Source: an uncultured Cyclobacteriaceae bacterium
GTDB lineage: Bacteria > Bacteroidota > Bacteroidia > Cytophagales > Cyclobacteriaceae
Assembly: GCA_943788235.1 (NCBI GenBank)
Contig: CALSPM010000002.1
Span: forward strand, 405,983-469,982
Direction of reading: 5' to 3'
DNA: 64,000 nucleotides
The position numbers and the translations under genes are program-made. Below the pieces are notes generated by a model. That model was given only the letters and a program-made list of their open reading frames with translations. It searched no databases and had not been told where the DNA came from. Shown here in pieces: positions 27,999-36,998 of this stretch. Positions within the stretch are counted from its first letter, which is position 1, and each line of letters starts with the position of its first letter.

Positions 27999-29111
27999 AT
28001 GAATTTAAGTTTTTGGGAAAGAAATCAATGGTTTGACAATCTAGATGTCATCATTATTGGTAGTGGTATTGTCGGTTTAAGTACGGCGATTCACATACTA
28101 GAATCTAATCCTCATCATAAAGTTTTGATTCTCGAAAAGGGGATCTTACCACAAGGGGGAAGTACTAAAAATGCAGGATTTGCCTGTTTTGGAAGTCTTT
28201 CAGAGCTCATTCATGATTTAGATAGCCACAGTCCAGCGGAAGTGATTGATTTGATTCGGTTGCGTTGGGAAGGATTGAACTCTATGAGAACCTTACTTGG
28301 AGATGAGCAGATGGGTTACGAATGTCATGGAGGCTATGAGCTTTTTTTAGAACAGGATCTCCCCTTATTTAACAACTGTCGTGAGCATTTAGAACATATT
28401 AATAAGCTTTTACTTCCTGTTTTTAATGCACCCGCTTTTGTTGAGCAGGCTACTCCGTTTGACTTTGGCAATGTACATCATCACTGCTTTTTTAATCCCT
28501 TTGAAGGACAAATAGATACGGGAAAAATGATGGATGCCTTAATAAAAAAGGCCGTAGGTTTAGGTGCTCATATTCTGACGAGCATGAATGTAAATAAAAC
28601 ATCTATCGATGGCAAAGTCTATCTTCAAAACGATTTTGAAATTCAAGGGAAAAAGATCGTAGTAGCGACTAATGGTTTTGCTAATCAGCTTTTAAACGTG
28701 TCCGTAGTGCCAGCGCGAGCTCAAGTGTTGATCACTCATAAAATCGAAAATCTAGCTATCAAGGGCACCTTTCATATGGATGAAGGCTATTATTACTTTC
28801 GAAACATTAATGATAGAATTTTGTTAGGTGGCGGTCGTCAATTGGACTTGAAAGGAGAAACAACTTCCGAATTTGGTTTAAATACACTTATACAGGAAAA
28901 CCTTTCAAAACTTTTAAAATCTGTCATCTTACCACAAACTCCTTTTGAAATTGAAGATCGTTGGAGCGGCATCATGGGTGTAGGCAATCAAAAAATACCA
29001 TTTATAAAAACTTTTTCTGATCAACTTTATTGTGGTGTGCGATTGGGAGGAATGGGTGTGGCAATAGGTAATCTGGTTGGTAAAAAACTAGCAGAAAAAA
29101 TCAATCTCTGA
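27999..29111 (+). CDS. DAO-family FAD-dependent oxidoreductase
   Basis: 370 residues of the D-amino-acid oxidase/glycine oxidase superfamily. The FAD-binding Rossmann motif is VIIIGSGIVGLSTAIHILES near residue 17, followed by LILEKGILPQGGSTKNAGFA, a typical DAO second segment. The C-terminal flavin contact is SGIMGVGNQKIPFI..LYCGVRLGGMGVAIG. Substrates in this superfamily are amines or amino acids; none can be assigned. It is monocistronic, with a hairpin immediately after its stop codon. Confidence 0.85.
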   Translation: MNLSFWERNQWFDNLDVIIIGSGIVGLSTAIHILESNPHHKVLILEKGILPQGGSTKNAGFACFGSLSELIHDLDSHSPAEVIDLIRLRWEGLNSMRTLLGDEQMGYECHGGYELFLEQDLPLFNNCREHLEHINKLLLPVFNAPAFVEQATPFDFGNVHHHCFFNPFEGQIDTGKMMDALIKKAVGLGAHILTSMNVNKTSIDGKVYLQNDFEIQGKKIVVATNGFANQLLNVSVVPARAQVLITHKIENLAIKGTFHMDEGYYYFRNINDRILLGGGRQLDLKGETTSEFGLNTLIQENLSKLLKSVILPQTPFEIEDRWSGIMGVGNQKIPFIKTFSDQLYCGVRLGGMGVAIGNLVGKKLAEKINL

Positions 29112-29112
29112 A

Positions 29113-29133
29113 TATCCTCAATAAAGGAGGATA
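29113..29133 (+). terminator. Short hairpin after the DAO-family gene
   Basis: TATCCTC (29113-29119) and GAGGATA (29127-29133) form a 7-bp stem with a 7-base loop, starting 2 bp after the stop. The GGAGG in it looks like a Shine-Dalgarno for the following ATG but is better explained as the stem arm. Confidence 0.5.
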
Positions 29134-29134
29134 A

Positions 29135-30103
29135 ATGCAGCCGATGTCATCCTATTTTAATAATAAGGGGCAAGCAGTTTTTGACCAGTTGCTCCTGACT
29201 TTTATATTATATTTTGCTGTAAAAATAATTAAAGAAGTAACAAATGAGAGTTGGGAAAATAATATAGAAGATAACATATTTGCCCCTTTGCAGATGACTA
29301 ACACATTTACAAACCTAGAAGATGTAAAGGAAAAGGATAATTTTTCTTTAGGTTATGGTCTTTATCGAAATAATATTAAAAAAGTAAATTTTGAGAAATA
29401 CCATGACTACAAACCAGCAGGAGGTATAAGAAGTACATCGAAAGATCTTTCAAATTGGATGATAGATTGGCTGAACAGCGGAAATTATGATTCTGCTCAA
29501 GCAATTCCTCTAAACTTTGTGAAAAAAGTTAGAATGTTTAATAATTCAAGAGATGGTGATGATGAGCCTGATCTCTTCTTGCAAGGATATGGATTAGGCT
29601 GGAGGGTTGAAGTATGAAATGGTGAATTTAGAGTACAACACGGTGGGAATACTTCAGGTTTTACCTCGCTATTAGTAACGTACCCATTTAAGAAGTTTGG
29701 AGTAACTGTTTTGGTTAATCAAGATGATTCAACATTACCATACATCGTTGCTTTTATTGTACAAAATAGACTATTGCAAATTAAGGGAACCGATACCTAC
29801 CCTGTAAGTGTTCAGGATATTTATCAGCCAAGCGATATAAATGAATCATTGAATAATAAAAAACCACATTCGAAATCACTGGACTCATTTGTAGGGGTAT
29901 ATGAGCATAAAGGATATGGCAAAATAAAGATAAAGCTAGAAGATGATAAACTATACGCCATCTATCCTACGTGTAAATTTTTCTTAGAACACTTACACTA
30001 TAATATATTTGTAATGAAGCCTTTAAGTGATGTTTTTAATCCAGAATTCGCATTAAATTTTAAAATGACTAGTGATAGTGAAATTTCTTCATTTACAATC
30101 TGA
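29135..30103 (+). pseudogene. Truncated serine beta-lactamase-family protein with an in-frame TGA
   Basis: This matches the middle and C-terminal part of class C-type beta-lactamase-related hydrolases: SWENNIEDNIFAPLQMTNTF, then YKPAGGIRSTSKDLSNWM, QGYGLGWRVEV, and HGGNTSGFTSLLVTYP, the last being the KTG-like HxG strand. The N-terminal part with the catalytic SxxK is missing. A TGA at 29615-29617 interrupts the frame exactly where family members commonly have Trp (VEV-stop-NGEFRVQHGG), and the frame then continues intact to 30103. Both defects make it a relic. Confidence 0.75.
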
Positions 30104-30154
30104 ACCAATTGAGTTTAGTAAGAAAAAGGAGGAATGAAAACTACTGCCAACAAT

Positions 30155-30262
30155 GGCTATAAACAATTGGGGAAGAAGTGATTAAACGAAAGCATAAACA
30201 TATAACAAGGGTAGATACTAAACTGAACAATTAGGGCGTAAAATCCCCAACTATTCATAGCC
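30155..30262. repeat. Imperfect inverted repeat after the beta-lactamase relic
   Basis: GGCTATAAACAATTGGGGA (30155-30173) pairs with the reverse complement GGCTATGAATAGTTGGGGA at 30244-30262, with three mismatches over 19 bp and a spacer of about 70 bp. The flanks (CTACTGCC and CTACCGG) extend the similarity. It resembles dispersed palindromic elements seen between genes in Bacteroidota, but no second copy was recognised in this window. Confidence 0.5.
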
Positions 30263-30277
30263 GAGACCGGTAGCCTA

Positions 30278-30496
30278 ATGTACAAAAAAAAATAAAAGAA
30301 CTTTATGGATGGAATGAAACTTTAGAAAAGGATGTTATGATTGCAAGTGAAGAAATAGCTTATTACCTCACTGATTTTATCCCTTTATGAGCCTATTCAA
30401 CAAAAAAAATCACTAATTTCAGCTGCTTTGTTACGATCTATTCCGCATGATTATAGCATTGGTTTTAACTTTTTTGAATATCTAAAAAATAGATAG
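30278..30496 (+). pseudogene. Small frameshifted ORF, unknown
   Basis: Pieces IKELYGWNETLEKDVMIASE, AYYLTDFIP and then, in another frame, EPIQQKKSLISAALLRSIPH followed by FNFFEYLKNR and a TAG at 30494-30496 read as one protein of about 72 residues. This needs one A added to the run after ATGTAC (30281-30290) and one T removed near 30388. No family was recognised. Two indels make it either a relic or a badly called small gene. Confidence 0.35.
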
Positions 30497-30764
30497 CTAA
30501 TTGTCTTATTAGTGGCCGATCTTTGTCTTTAAATACTCAATCGAGTAAAAAGAATTATAGCTTTTATTTATGCTAGTGGTGTTGACTGCATTTTAGATCT
30601 CATGCTAATTAGCCACTCTTAGACCATTTAGCCAATCAATCACTTATGTGCTTACAAGTTGTTTAAAACATTTTTCATTTTTCTTATAGTAATGACCTAA
30701 GAACTATAATATTTGCATCGAGCTACAGTCAGTAAGATTTAAACGCCAAATTAATATATTTCAA

Positions 30765-30990
30765 ATGAGTAAATACAATACAGGAATTGAATTTAAAATG
30801 ACTCTGGTCTATTTAATCATTAAAAAAATATTTTGATCAACCCACAATCAGGGCATTCAAAGCTAAAAACTCTTTAGATCGCTCATATGAGGCCTTTATG
30901 AAGAAAAACATTAAATATGTGTCAGAGGCTGACTATTATGCCCTTGTGGATACGCTCCAAATAATATCCGAAGACGACTCTGAAAGTTAA
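30765..30990 (+). pseudogene. Small frameshifted ORF, unknown
   Basis: From ATG 30765 the frame reads MSKYNTGIEFKMTLVYLIIK and stops at a TGA. The next frame continues FDQPTIRAFKAKNSLDRSYE..YVSEADYYALVDTLQIISED to a TAA at 30988-30990. Removing one A from the A7 run at 30822-30828 gives a coherent 74-residue, mostly helical, charged protein. No family was recognised. The stretch between 30991 and 31309 holds no other gene. Confidence 0.4.
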
Positions 30991-31309
30991 GTGTTTTGTC
31001 CATATCTGATGTGGGCCCCACTACATCCATCTTTTTTTAAAACTTTGAAAGATGACAAGGTAGTCTATTTGAGTATTTCTGAGATTTTATTCCAAAGAAA
31101 ATTTTAATATATTAATGAATTAATAAGCTTAATAAAGATAATATTAGGCAGATGTAGATATATCACTAGGTTGACCTGAGAAGATTTTTGTTCTTAGTAA
31201 GAATATTCATATTGATGTGGTCGCTGATAAGCCTTACAGCTGAAACTAAATGATTCATAATATATACAATTCAAATACCGTAAAGAATATGGGTTAATGA
31301 GGTTATTTC

Positions 31310-32053
31310 TCAGTTTTTATTTCTAATGATCATGACACTTCCTTGCCAATCCATAAGCTCGATTATCGATTCAGGAATATTTTCAACAAATGTATTGACG
31401 GCCTTAGGAATTCCATCCCATGTGTGATTGTAGTCATGAATGATGATGACTCCGCCAGGATTCATTTTAGGATAAAAAAACTTTAACGCTTCAAGAGTAG
31501 GTACATATAAATCTGCATCGAGATGTACCAATGCAAATCTCTCGTATTCCAAACTTAAAGTGGTTTCTGGAAAATATCCTTTCTTAAAGATGAGGTTATC
31601 ATTACCTCCAATATAAGCGCGTACTATTTCTACATCAGTATCAGAAAAGTTGGAAGGGTCAAACTTATCCTCCTGCTGAACTTCGACTGTCAAATCTCTA
31701 GGATCAAAGCCATTAAAGGTATCAAATAGATAAAGTTTTCGATCTACATCCATCCAGTGAATTGCCTTGGCAGTAACTCCCTTGTGAACCCCTAACTCAG
31801 CAAAAGCACCTGTGATTTTCATTCTTTTGAGATACTCGATCTGAAACCAAAGATTATAAAATCGCACCCGATCTCGAAACGTACGTTCCATCTTAATCAG
31901 CTGAGGAGTCACTGTCTTGAGTGCTACCGCTTTATCCCATGCATAAGGTTTATTGATTTTATATGACCAAAACGTCTCAAAATATTTATATACAATCAGG
32001 ATTAAACATACACACAATGCAAAGTTTAATACTTGAAACCAAGTTACGAACAT
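31310..32053 (-). CDS. TylF/MycF-like O-methyltransferase with N-terminal membrane anchor
   Basis: 247 residues. A hydrophobic segment (LNFALCVCLILIVYKYF, residues 9-25) precedes a class I SAM methyltransferase of the TylF (macrocin O-methyltransferase) family: ITGAFAELGVHKGVTAKAIH, YLFDTFNGFD, LVHLDADLYVPTLEAL with the metal-binding Asp residues, and GGVIIIHDYNHTWDGIPKAV. Such enzymes methylate sugar hydroxyls, and many lie near polysaccharide or glycolipid genes. Here its upstream neighbour is a CarboxypepD_reg protein on the same strand (40-bp gap). The acceptor is unknown. Confidence 0.85.
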   Translation of the reverse strand: MFVTWFQVLNFALCVCLILIVYKYFETFWSYKINKPYAWDKAVALKTVTPQLIKMERTFRDRVRFYNLWFQIEYLKRMKITGAFAELGVHKGVTAKAIHWMDVDRKLYLFDTFNGFDPRDLTVEVQQEDKFDPSNFSDTDVEIVRAYIGGNDNLIFKKGYFPETTLSLEYERFALVHLDADLYVPTLEALKFFYPKMNPGGVIIIHDYNHTWDGIPKAVNTFVENIPESIIELMDWQGSVMIIRNKN

Positions 32054-32093
32054 AATGAAATTATTAATGGTCTAAAAAAATTAAAATTATCTA

Positions 32094-33596
32094 TTATTTA
32101 TTGTCTCGTCTGAAGTTTTTGAGTTCTGTATTGGGGACAATCACTGATCCATGATCCCACATGTTCATACTATAGACGAACTCCTTTTTAATGGTCATTT
32201 TTTCAGGTTCCTTAACGAGCTCAAAAGCTTCTTTTGCTAAATGTTGCCTATGAATCACCAATAGCTCCCATCCATTTTTTGTTTCAAATTTCATATCTAA
32301 TGCAAACTTGATTTTATTCAAAGCCTTATCAAATAAGAACCGCTTTTTTTTCTTCACCATGAAGAAATTACGGTCTATGTAGTAAAAATCTCGTTTTTCA
32401 GCGTTTACATATTTCACAAAATACGCCGTATCTAACTTTTCATAAATGACTTGGGCCTTTTTGTAGTTTACTTTGTGGCCTATTCCGAATAAATTAATAT
32501 TTTCAGTACTTTTTCCTGTTGCAAATTCATAATCAAACTGTAGAATAGCATAATTCGTGGTAGCTATGTACAATATTCCTTGAAAAATTCCTTGTTCTTT
32601 GGGTTCAAAACTGATTTTATAAACCCATTCATTTTTAAATAATGTCAATTCTTTTTGATAATTGTATTTCTTAGGTTTGTTAATAAACTCTAAGTTGTCC
32701 GAGTTAATATTGGCAGTATTGACTAAAAAATTTTCTATATCCTTTCTAAGATATTCTGAGCTTATTAAATAATGGGTAGTGTCATCCGCATTTGTCATTA
32801 CAGTATCTATGTCTTCAGAATCGGGCTCATCGAGCTCTAGTTTTGATGAAATGATACCCGTACCCATTTTGTAATACAATTCGTCATCTTCAACACTGAG
32901 TTCAATATCCTCTGTTAAGCTCAACATTTTTTCCTTAATCTGATTTTCTACCGACAGTGCTGTACTTTCTTGCAAAGAAATCCCTTCAATAGGCATAATT
33001 TTCGTTTCAGCACCATGGCTGTAAAAATCAACAATAACATCTCTGTATGATTTAATGTCCTCTGGAATGAGCTCTAAAACTTCATCGACTAATCCCTGAT
33101 CAATGTCATCAAAGCTTGTTTTTAAGACGTTTATTCTGTTTGCTTCACTGAATGGAGTATTATTATAACTATGGTAAAAGAGGTGTTGTAACTGATTGAC
33201 TTGAGGATGATTTTTAGGGAAATTTTTTTCAACTAATTTGATGATTGCTAATGCGTTCAACGTTTGGGAGTAAACCGGTATTTCCGCTAAATTTATTTGT
33301 GCAGATCGCAGCCATACGATTCCCTCCATCAATAGGGATTTAACACTGACACCTAAAGTTTCATATCCCATGTAGCTGAAATACAATGAATCTTCTAATC
33401 TATCAGCAGCGATGTCCATGACATACATACCCTCAGAATTAGAAATGCTACCATTGGAATAGTCATTAAAAGAAATACTAGCAAAGGGCAAAGAAAGACC
33501 CGTCTCCGCATCAATTACCCTTCCGGTAATGATTTTTTTTTGAGCCCATATTGAAAGATTACAAACAATTAAAAGACTTATGAATGACATTCTCAT
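32094..33596 (-). CDS. Secreted CarboxypepD_reg-like domain protein
   Basis: 500 residues with a signal peptide ending in LSIWAQ (near residue 18). Residues 19-100 are a carboxypeptidase regulatory-like beta-sandwich (ITGRVIDAETGLSLPFASIS, then YFSYMGYETLGV). This module is typical of TonB-linked and other outer-membrane proteins of Bacteroidota. The remaining 400 residues are beta-rich with no TonB plug or barrel ending visible, and belong to the class often annotated only by the N-terminal domain. It probably sits at the outer membrane or periplasm. Co-directional with the TylF-like gene. Confidence 0.8.
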   Translation of the reverse strand: MRMSFISLLIVCNLSIWAQKKIITGRVIDAETGLSLPFASISFNDYSNGSISNSEGMYVMDIAADRLEDSLYFSYMGYETLGVSVKSLLMEGIVWLRSAQINLAEIPVYSQTLNALAIIKLVEKNFPKNHPQVNQLQHLFYHSYNNTPFSEANRINVLKTSFDDIDQGLVDEVLELIPEDIKSYRDVIVDFYSHGAETKIMPIEGISLQESTALSVENQIKEKMLSLTEDIELSVEDDELYYKMGTGIISSKLELDEPDSEDIDTVMTNADDTTHYLISSEYLRKDIENFLVNTANINSDNLEFINKPKKYNYQKELTLFKNEWVYKISFEPKEQGIFQGILYIATTNYAILQFDYEFATGKSTENINLFGIGHKVNYKKAQVIYEKLDTAYFVKYVNAEKRDFYYIDRNFFMVKKKKRFLFDKALNKIKFALDMKFETKNGWELLVIHRQHLAKEAFELVKEPEKMTIKKEFVYSMNMWDHGSVIVPNTELKNFRRDNK

Positions 33597-34205
33597 ATAA
33601 CATTATTAATTTTTATAGATGTACAATCAAAATTGACTTAATGATGTAATTAGTAAGCAATAGGTTGTTTAACTATAATCGAAGGGATGATTCTTTTCTT
33701 TAGTTCTAACGCTGGGTCAGCATGTACTTATTCTATGGTCATCTTAATATTTTTTTTGTTTTGGAACAGTAGAAAACTACTATAGTTATTTTATGCCCAG
33801 GTAAAGATATCATTTGCAGCTGGGAGTCAGAATTCATTGATTATTTAATTGTATTTATCACAAAGGATGATTTAACTAAAAAGGGTGGATTAATGACCTT
33901 TTTAGGTTTACATTAATCCTTATTAAATAATAGTTGTCATATATATTATGATGCTTAGGCCCAATCATTATTGTAACTCTACCCTCTGCATGAGAACTTA
34001 AAATTGGAAATAATTGAAACTCACTCATTATTTATTCATAATTATGCTATTTTTTTGATTCTTTTTTAACAGAAAAATTAATTCATTTTTTGTTTTATAA
34101 TAGCAATTTATTGATTGTTAAAATAATAAATTAGATCAATTAACTCAAATCTCAAAATGTGAAAATCTAATATTAACTCATTTCTGATGTCTTAATCATT
34201 TAACT
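33597..34205. other. Intergenic region, no gene seen
   Basis: About 600 bp of very A/T-rich sequence with stops in all frames and no RNA gene recognised. It runs into the secreted-protein pseudogene that follows. Confidence 0.4.
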
Positions 34206-34909
34206 GTTAATTGCTCAGGAGGATGACGCCTATCTCATACAATTTCATTGTATGAAAGTGACTGGAGACACCGATAAGTTTATCAAAACAAATAAATAAC
34301 TTTATAAAAAAAAAAATAGCTAAAAAAGGCGTATCCGAAGAAAAATGGGCAGGTTGGGGTATGATACAATCTTGGTCTGAGCTTAATAAATTTCTATTCT
34401 TTCATTACTTCAAAAACCCTAAGTAATGTGCTACATTTGATTTCAGTATTTTTAATAATGCTCTTGCTCAAGAATCAGGACTTAAAACTCCAAATTAGGA
34501 GACTTTTGAAGCGAAAGGAATAGCTCCCTTTGAAATTTGGTAAATTGTTGACAATTTCTTAAGTGAACGGCAATCTAGTTATTTCATCATAAATGAGTTT
34601 AAATTCACGGACCGCCAACAGGTTGTTCGTATTAATAGATTATGGGGATAATTGATCATGAAGCCACAACAAAAAGAAAATATCGCAGCAAACTGGGACT
34701 TTGGTATTAGATTGACCAATAACCATTGGGAAGATGGCCGGATGGTAAACTACAATGGTATATCGTTTGATAGTTTCCATTCGATAGAGGCTTTATTAAA
34801 AAGCACCACTTACATTGATTATTCATCTAACCCGAATAAGTATCTTGAAACATACATGAGGGTGATTGAGGAAAAGCAATTGTCAATTGTCAGAGATGTG
34901 CCAAATTAA
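34206..34909 (+). pseudogene. Multiply interrupted secreted-protein pseudogene
   Basis: One continuous protein can be read: a signal-peptide end LIAQ, then EDDAYLIQFHCMKVTGDTDK, KKGVSEEKWAGWGMIQSWSE, FDFSIFNNALAQESGLKTPN, IVDNFLSERQSSYFIINEFK, DRQQVVRINRLWG, ENIAANWDFGIRLTNNHWED and VNYNGISFDSFHSIEALL, ending DVPN at 34909. It is broken by stops at 34297 (TAA), 34424 (TAA), 34496 (TAG), 34541 (TAA) and 34649 (TAA), plus one indel in an A11 run near 34305-34316. The last 84 codons alone are open and should not be read as a separate gene. I do not recognise the family. Confidence 0.7.
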
Positions 34910-35151
34910 TCTATTTGGAAAAATTATAGATAAAAGTTGGAATTAATCTGAATATTTAACTGTTTTTTTTGTTTTCAAGGATCTTAATCATTTTAAGGCC
35001 TCTGATGTTGAAAATTGTAAATGAGTTCAAAAAAACAAACAAATAAGGCACTGAACAAAGGTCAAACGATTCAATGAGTAATAAAATTTCATCAATTCAA
35101 AGGATGTGTAAATGTGAATAGAAATAGGTTATTTGATAGTTGAGATATCAC

Positions 35152-36399
35152 ATGAAAACAAATCAAGATAAAAATATTTATATCATTGGAGCAGGTGTAA
35201 GTGGTTTGATCGCTGCACAAAATCTAGAACAAAAGGGATATGTGCCCACGATCTTAGAGGCCACGGGCAATATTGGAGGTCGGGTAAGAACTGAAATCAT
35301 AGATGGTTGGATTTTAGATGTGGGTTTTCAAGTCTTATTAGATGCGTACCCCATGAGTAAAAAATACTTAAACTATGCCGATTTAGGTCTGCAAAAATTG
35401 TCTCCTGGTGCTCGTATTTACACCGATAATGATTCCTCCATCATTGGAGACCCACTTAGAGACATCTATATGCTCTTCCCTACCCTATTTTCAAGCATTG
35501 GATCCCTGCGCGATAAACTTAAAATATTTCAACTCAGTCTTCAACTAAAAAATACGTCAATCGCCGCCATATTTAATAAAAAAGAGCGTACTACCTTGGC
35601 TCATTTACAGTATTTAGGCTTTTCAAATAAAATAATCACTCAATTTTTTAAGCCCTTTTTTTCTGGTATTTTTTTGGAGTGCCATCTTCAAACGTCTAGC
35701 AGAATGTTTGAATTTATCTATAAAATGTTTGCTGAAGGTTTTGCCACTCTACCCAAGGCAGGGATAGGTGCTATCGCGACGCAATTGGCAGGTCAATTAA
35801 AGACGACTCAAATTCAGTTAAATAACGAAGTACAAAAAGTGACCACTGATTTTATAACCATGGCTTCAGGAGATCAATATCCTTATGATGTGTGTATTGT
35901 CGCTACGGATCCAAGTAGCTTTCTCGAAGGTTATTCTGTTAAAAACAGATGGAAAACATGCGATACTTTGTACTTCAGTGCGCCGGTAACTGATGTGCCA
36001 CGCCCCATCATCCATCTATCAGCTTTTTCAGATACTTTAATTAATAATATTTTTTATTCAACGAGTGTTCAACGGGCTCCTGACCCCCATCTTCAGTTAA
36101 TCTCCGTCACTGTAGTAAAGCAACATTCGTTTTCCTCTGAAGTCCTAGTTTCCCAAGTTATGAGTGAGCTTGAAAAGTATTTTTCTATTACAAAAACTAA
36201 ATTCATCAAGCATTATGCGATACAAAGATCGCTTCCTGACCTCAGATCTGTATCTTACGAACCGAATCTTGATCCGATGACATATGCAGATAAAATATTC
36301 TTGTGTGGGGACCATACTGCCAATGGGTCTTTAAATGCGGCGATGATCTCTGGTGAAAGAGCTTCTAACAACGCATTGGATCGTCTAAAAACTAATTGA
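35152..36399 (+). CDS. FAD-dependent amine-oxidase-like flavoprotein
   Basis: About 415 residues of the flavin amine oxidase/phytoene desaturase-like superfamily. Seen: the dinucleotide motif YIIGAGVSGLIAAQNLEQKG, then LEATGNIGGRVRTEIIDGWI (the GG-RxxT motif), and the C-terminal FAD motif IFLCGDHTANGSLNAAMISG. The ATG at 35152 fits better than an upstream TTG at 35140. Family members include protoporphyrinogen oxidase-like and carotenoid enzymes; no other carotenoid gene lies nearby. Monocistronic. Confidence 0.85.
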   Translation: MKTNQDKNIYIIGAGVSGLIAAQNLEQKGYVPTILEATGNIGGRVRTEIIDGWILDVGFQVLLDAYPMSKKYLNYADLGLQKLSPGARIYTDNDSSIIGDPLRDIYMLFPTLFSSIGSLRDKLKIFQLSLQLKNTSIAAIFNKKERTTLAHLQYLGFSNKIITQFFKPFFSGIFLECHLQTSSRMFEFIYKMFAEGFATLPKAGIGAIATQLAGQLKTTQIQLNNEVQKVTTDFITMASGDQYPYDVCIVATDPSSFLEGYSVKNRWKTCDTLYFSAPVTDVPRPIIHLSAFSDTLINNIFYSTSVQRAPDPHLQLISVTVVKQHSFSSEVLVSQVMSELEKYFSITKTKFIKHYAIQRSLPDLRSVSYEPNLDPMTYADKIFLCGDHTANGSLNAAMISGERASNNALDRLKTN

Positions 36400-36657
36400 A
36401 TTTAAAAGTGTACCCAAGCTCACTAAACAGGTATTCCTAGAATTAAGCCGTTATCAGGAAATACCATTACTCGTTATTGAGGTAATAAAAACTATTTTAG
36501 ACTATAATAGAGCATATAAAGTGGATAAAGGACTATTAGTTAAAAACCAGCGTAAATATTCACCAATACAAAGCAATAAAGTAGCACCAAAAGTAGGTTT
36601 AGTGCTAGTTATATTCAGGAAAGTACGTTATTTGAATCCACAATTGTAAGCAATTTT

Positions 36658-36906
36658 TCAATCTCTTCGAGTCGGATCAACGTCTTGATATTGCCAACTT
36701 TTTATCACAGGTTCTTCAGATAATAATTCAAGTTTTTGTAGTTCTTTCAAAAAGTGACTTCCATGTTCAACACGCTTTTTGTATAAAACGCCTTTCTCCT
36801 TAATAATTAAGTGGATTCCAAATTGTTCCATTTGACCCAAAATGTGTTCTTTTTTTGGGTCTTTTTCGTATTTGGGGAGAGCTATAAAATCTTCTTGATT
36901 AACCAT
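36658..36906 (-). CDS. Small hypothetical protein
   Basis: 82 residues, ATG start at 36904-36906. Charged, with a helical N-terminal half (KKEHILGQMEQFGIHLIIKE) and a C-terminus rich in Lys, Glu and Trp. No signal peptide, membrane segment or recognised domain. It lies 93 bp upstream of nothing co-directional except the helicase gene's far end, so it is probably its own unit. An adjacent plus-strand stretch (36398-36649) is open for 84 codons but has no start codon near its beginning, and is not called. Confidence 0.45.
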   Translation of the reverse strand: MVNQEDFIALPKYEKDPKKEHILGQMEQFGIHLIIKEKGVLYKKRVEHGSHFLKELQKLELLSEEPVIKSWQYQDVDPTRRD

Positions 36907-36998
36907 GACATATTATTTTCACCTAGAACGCTGCAATACGCAAATACGTTCCAATTATAGACAAAATTTGAATGAATTACGCTGAAAGATGAACTTAT

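Noticed and set aside
29121..29134. Apparent strong Shine-Dalgarno before the beta-lactamase relic
   Set aside because: The GGAGG is one arm of a hairpin directly after the preceding stop codon, and the relic lacks its N-terminus, so a real start is unlikely.
29615..29617. Possible recoding of TGA as Trp
   Set aside because: TGA is used as the normal stop in several intact genes here, and the same gene has lost its catalytic N-terminus, so simple decay explains it.
30141..30273. Integron attC-like site
   Set aside because: The arms fold back, but the ends lack the RYYYAAC/GTTRRRY core sites, and no integrase or cassette array is present.
36398..36649. 84-codon open stretch after the amine-oxidase-like gene
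   Set aside because: No start codon near its beginning, no family likeness; likely chance in A/T-rich DNA.
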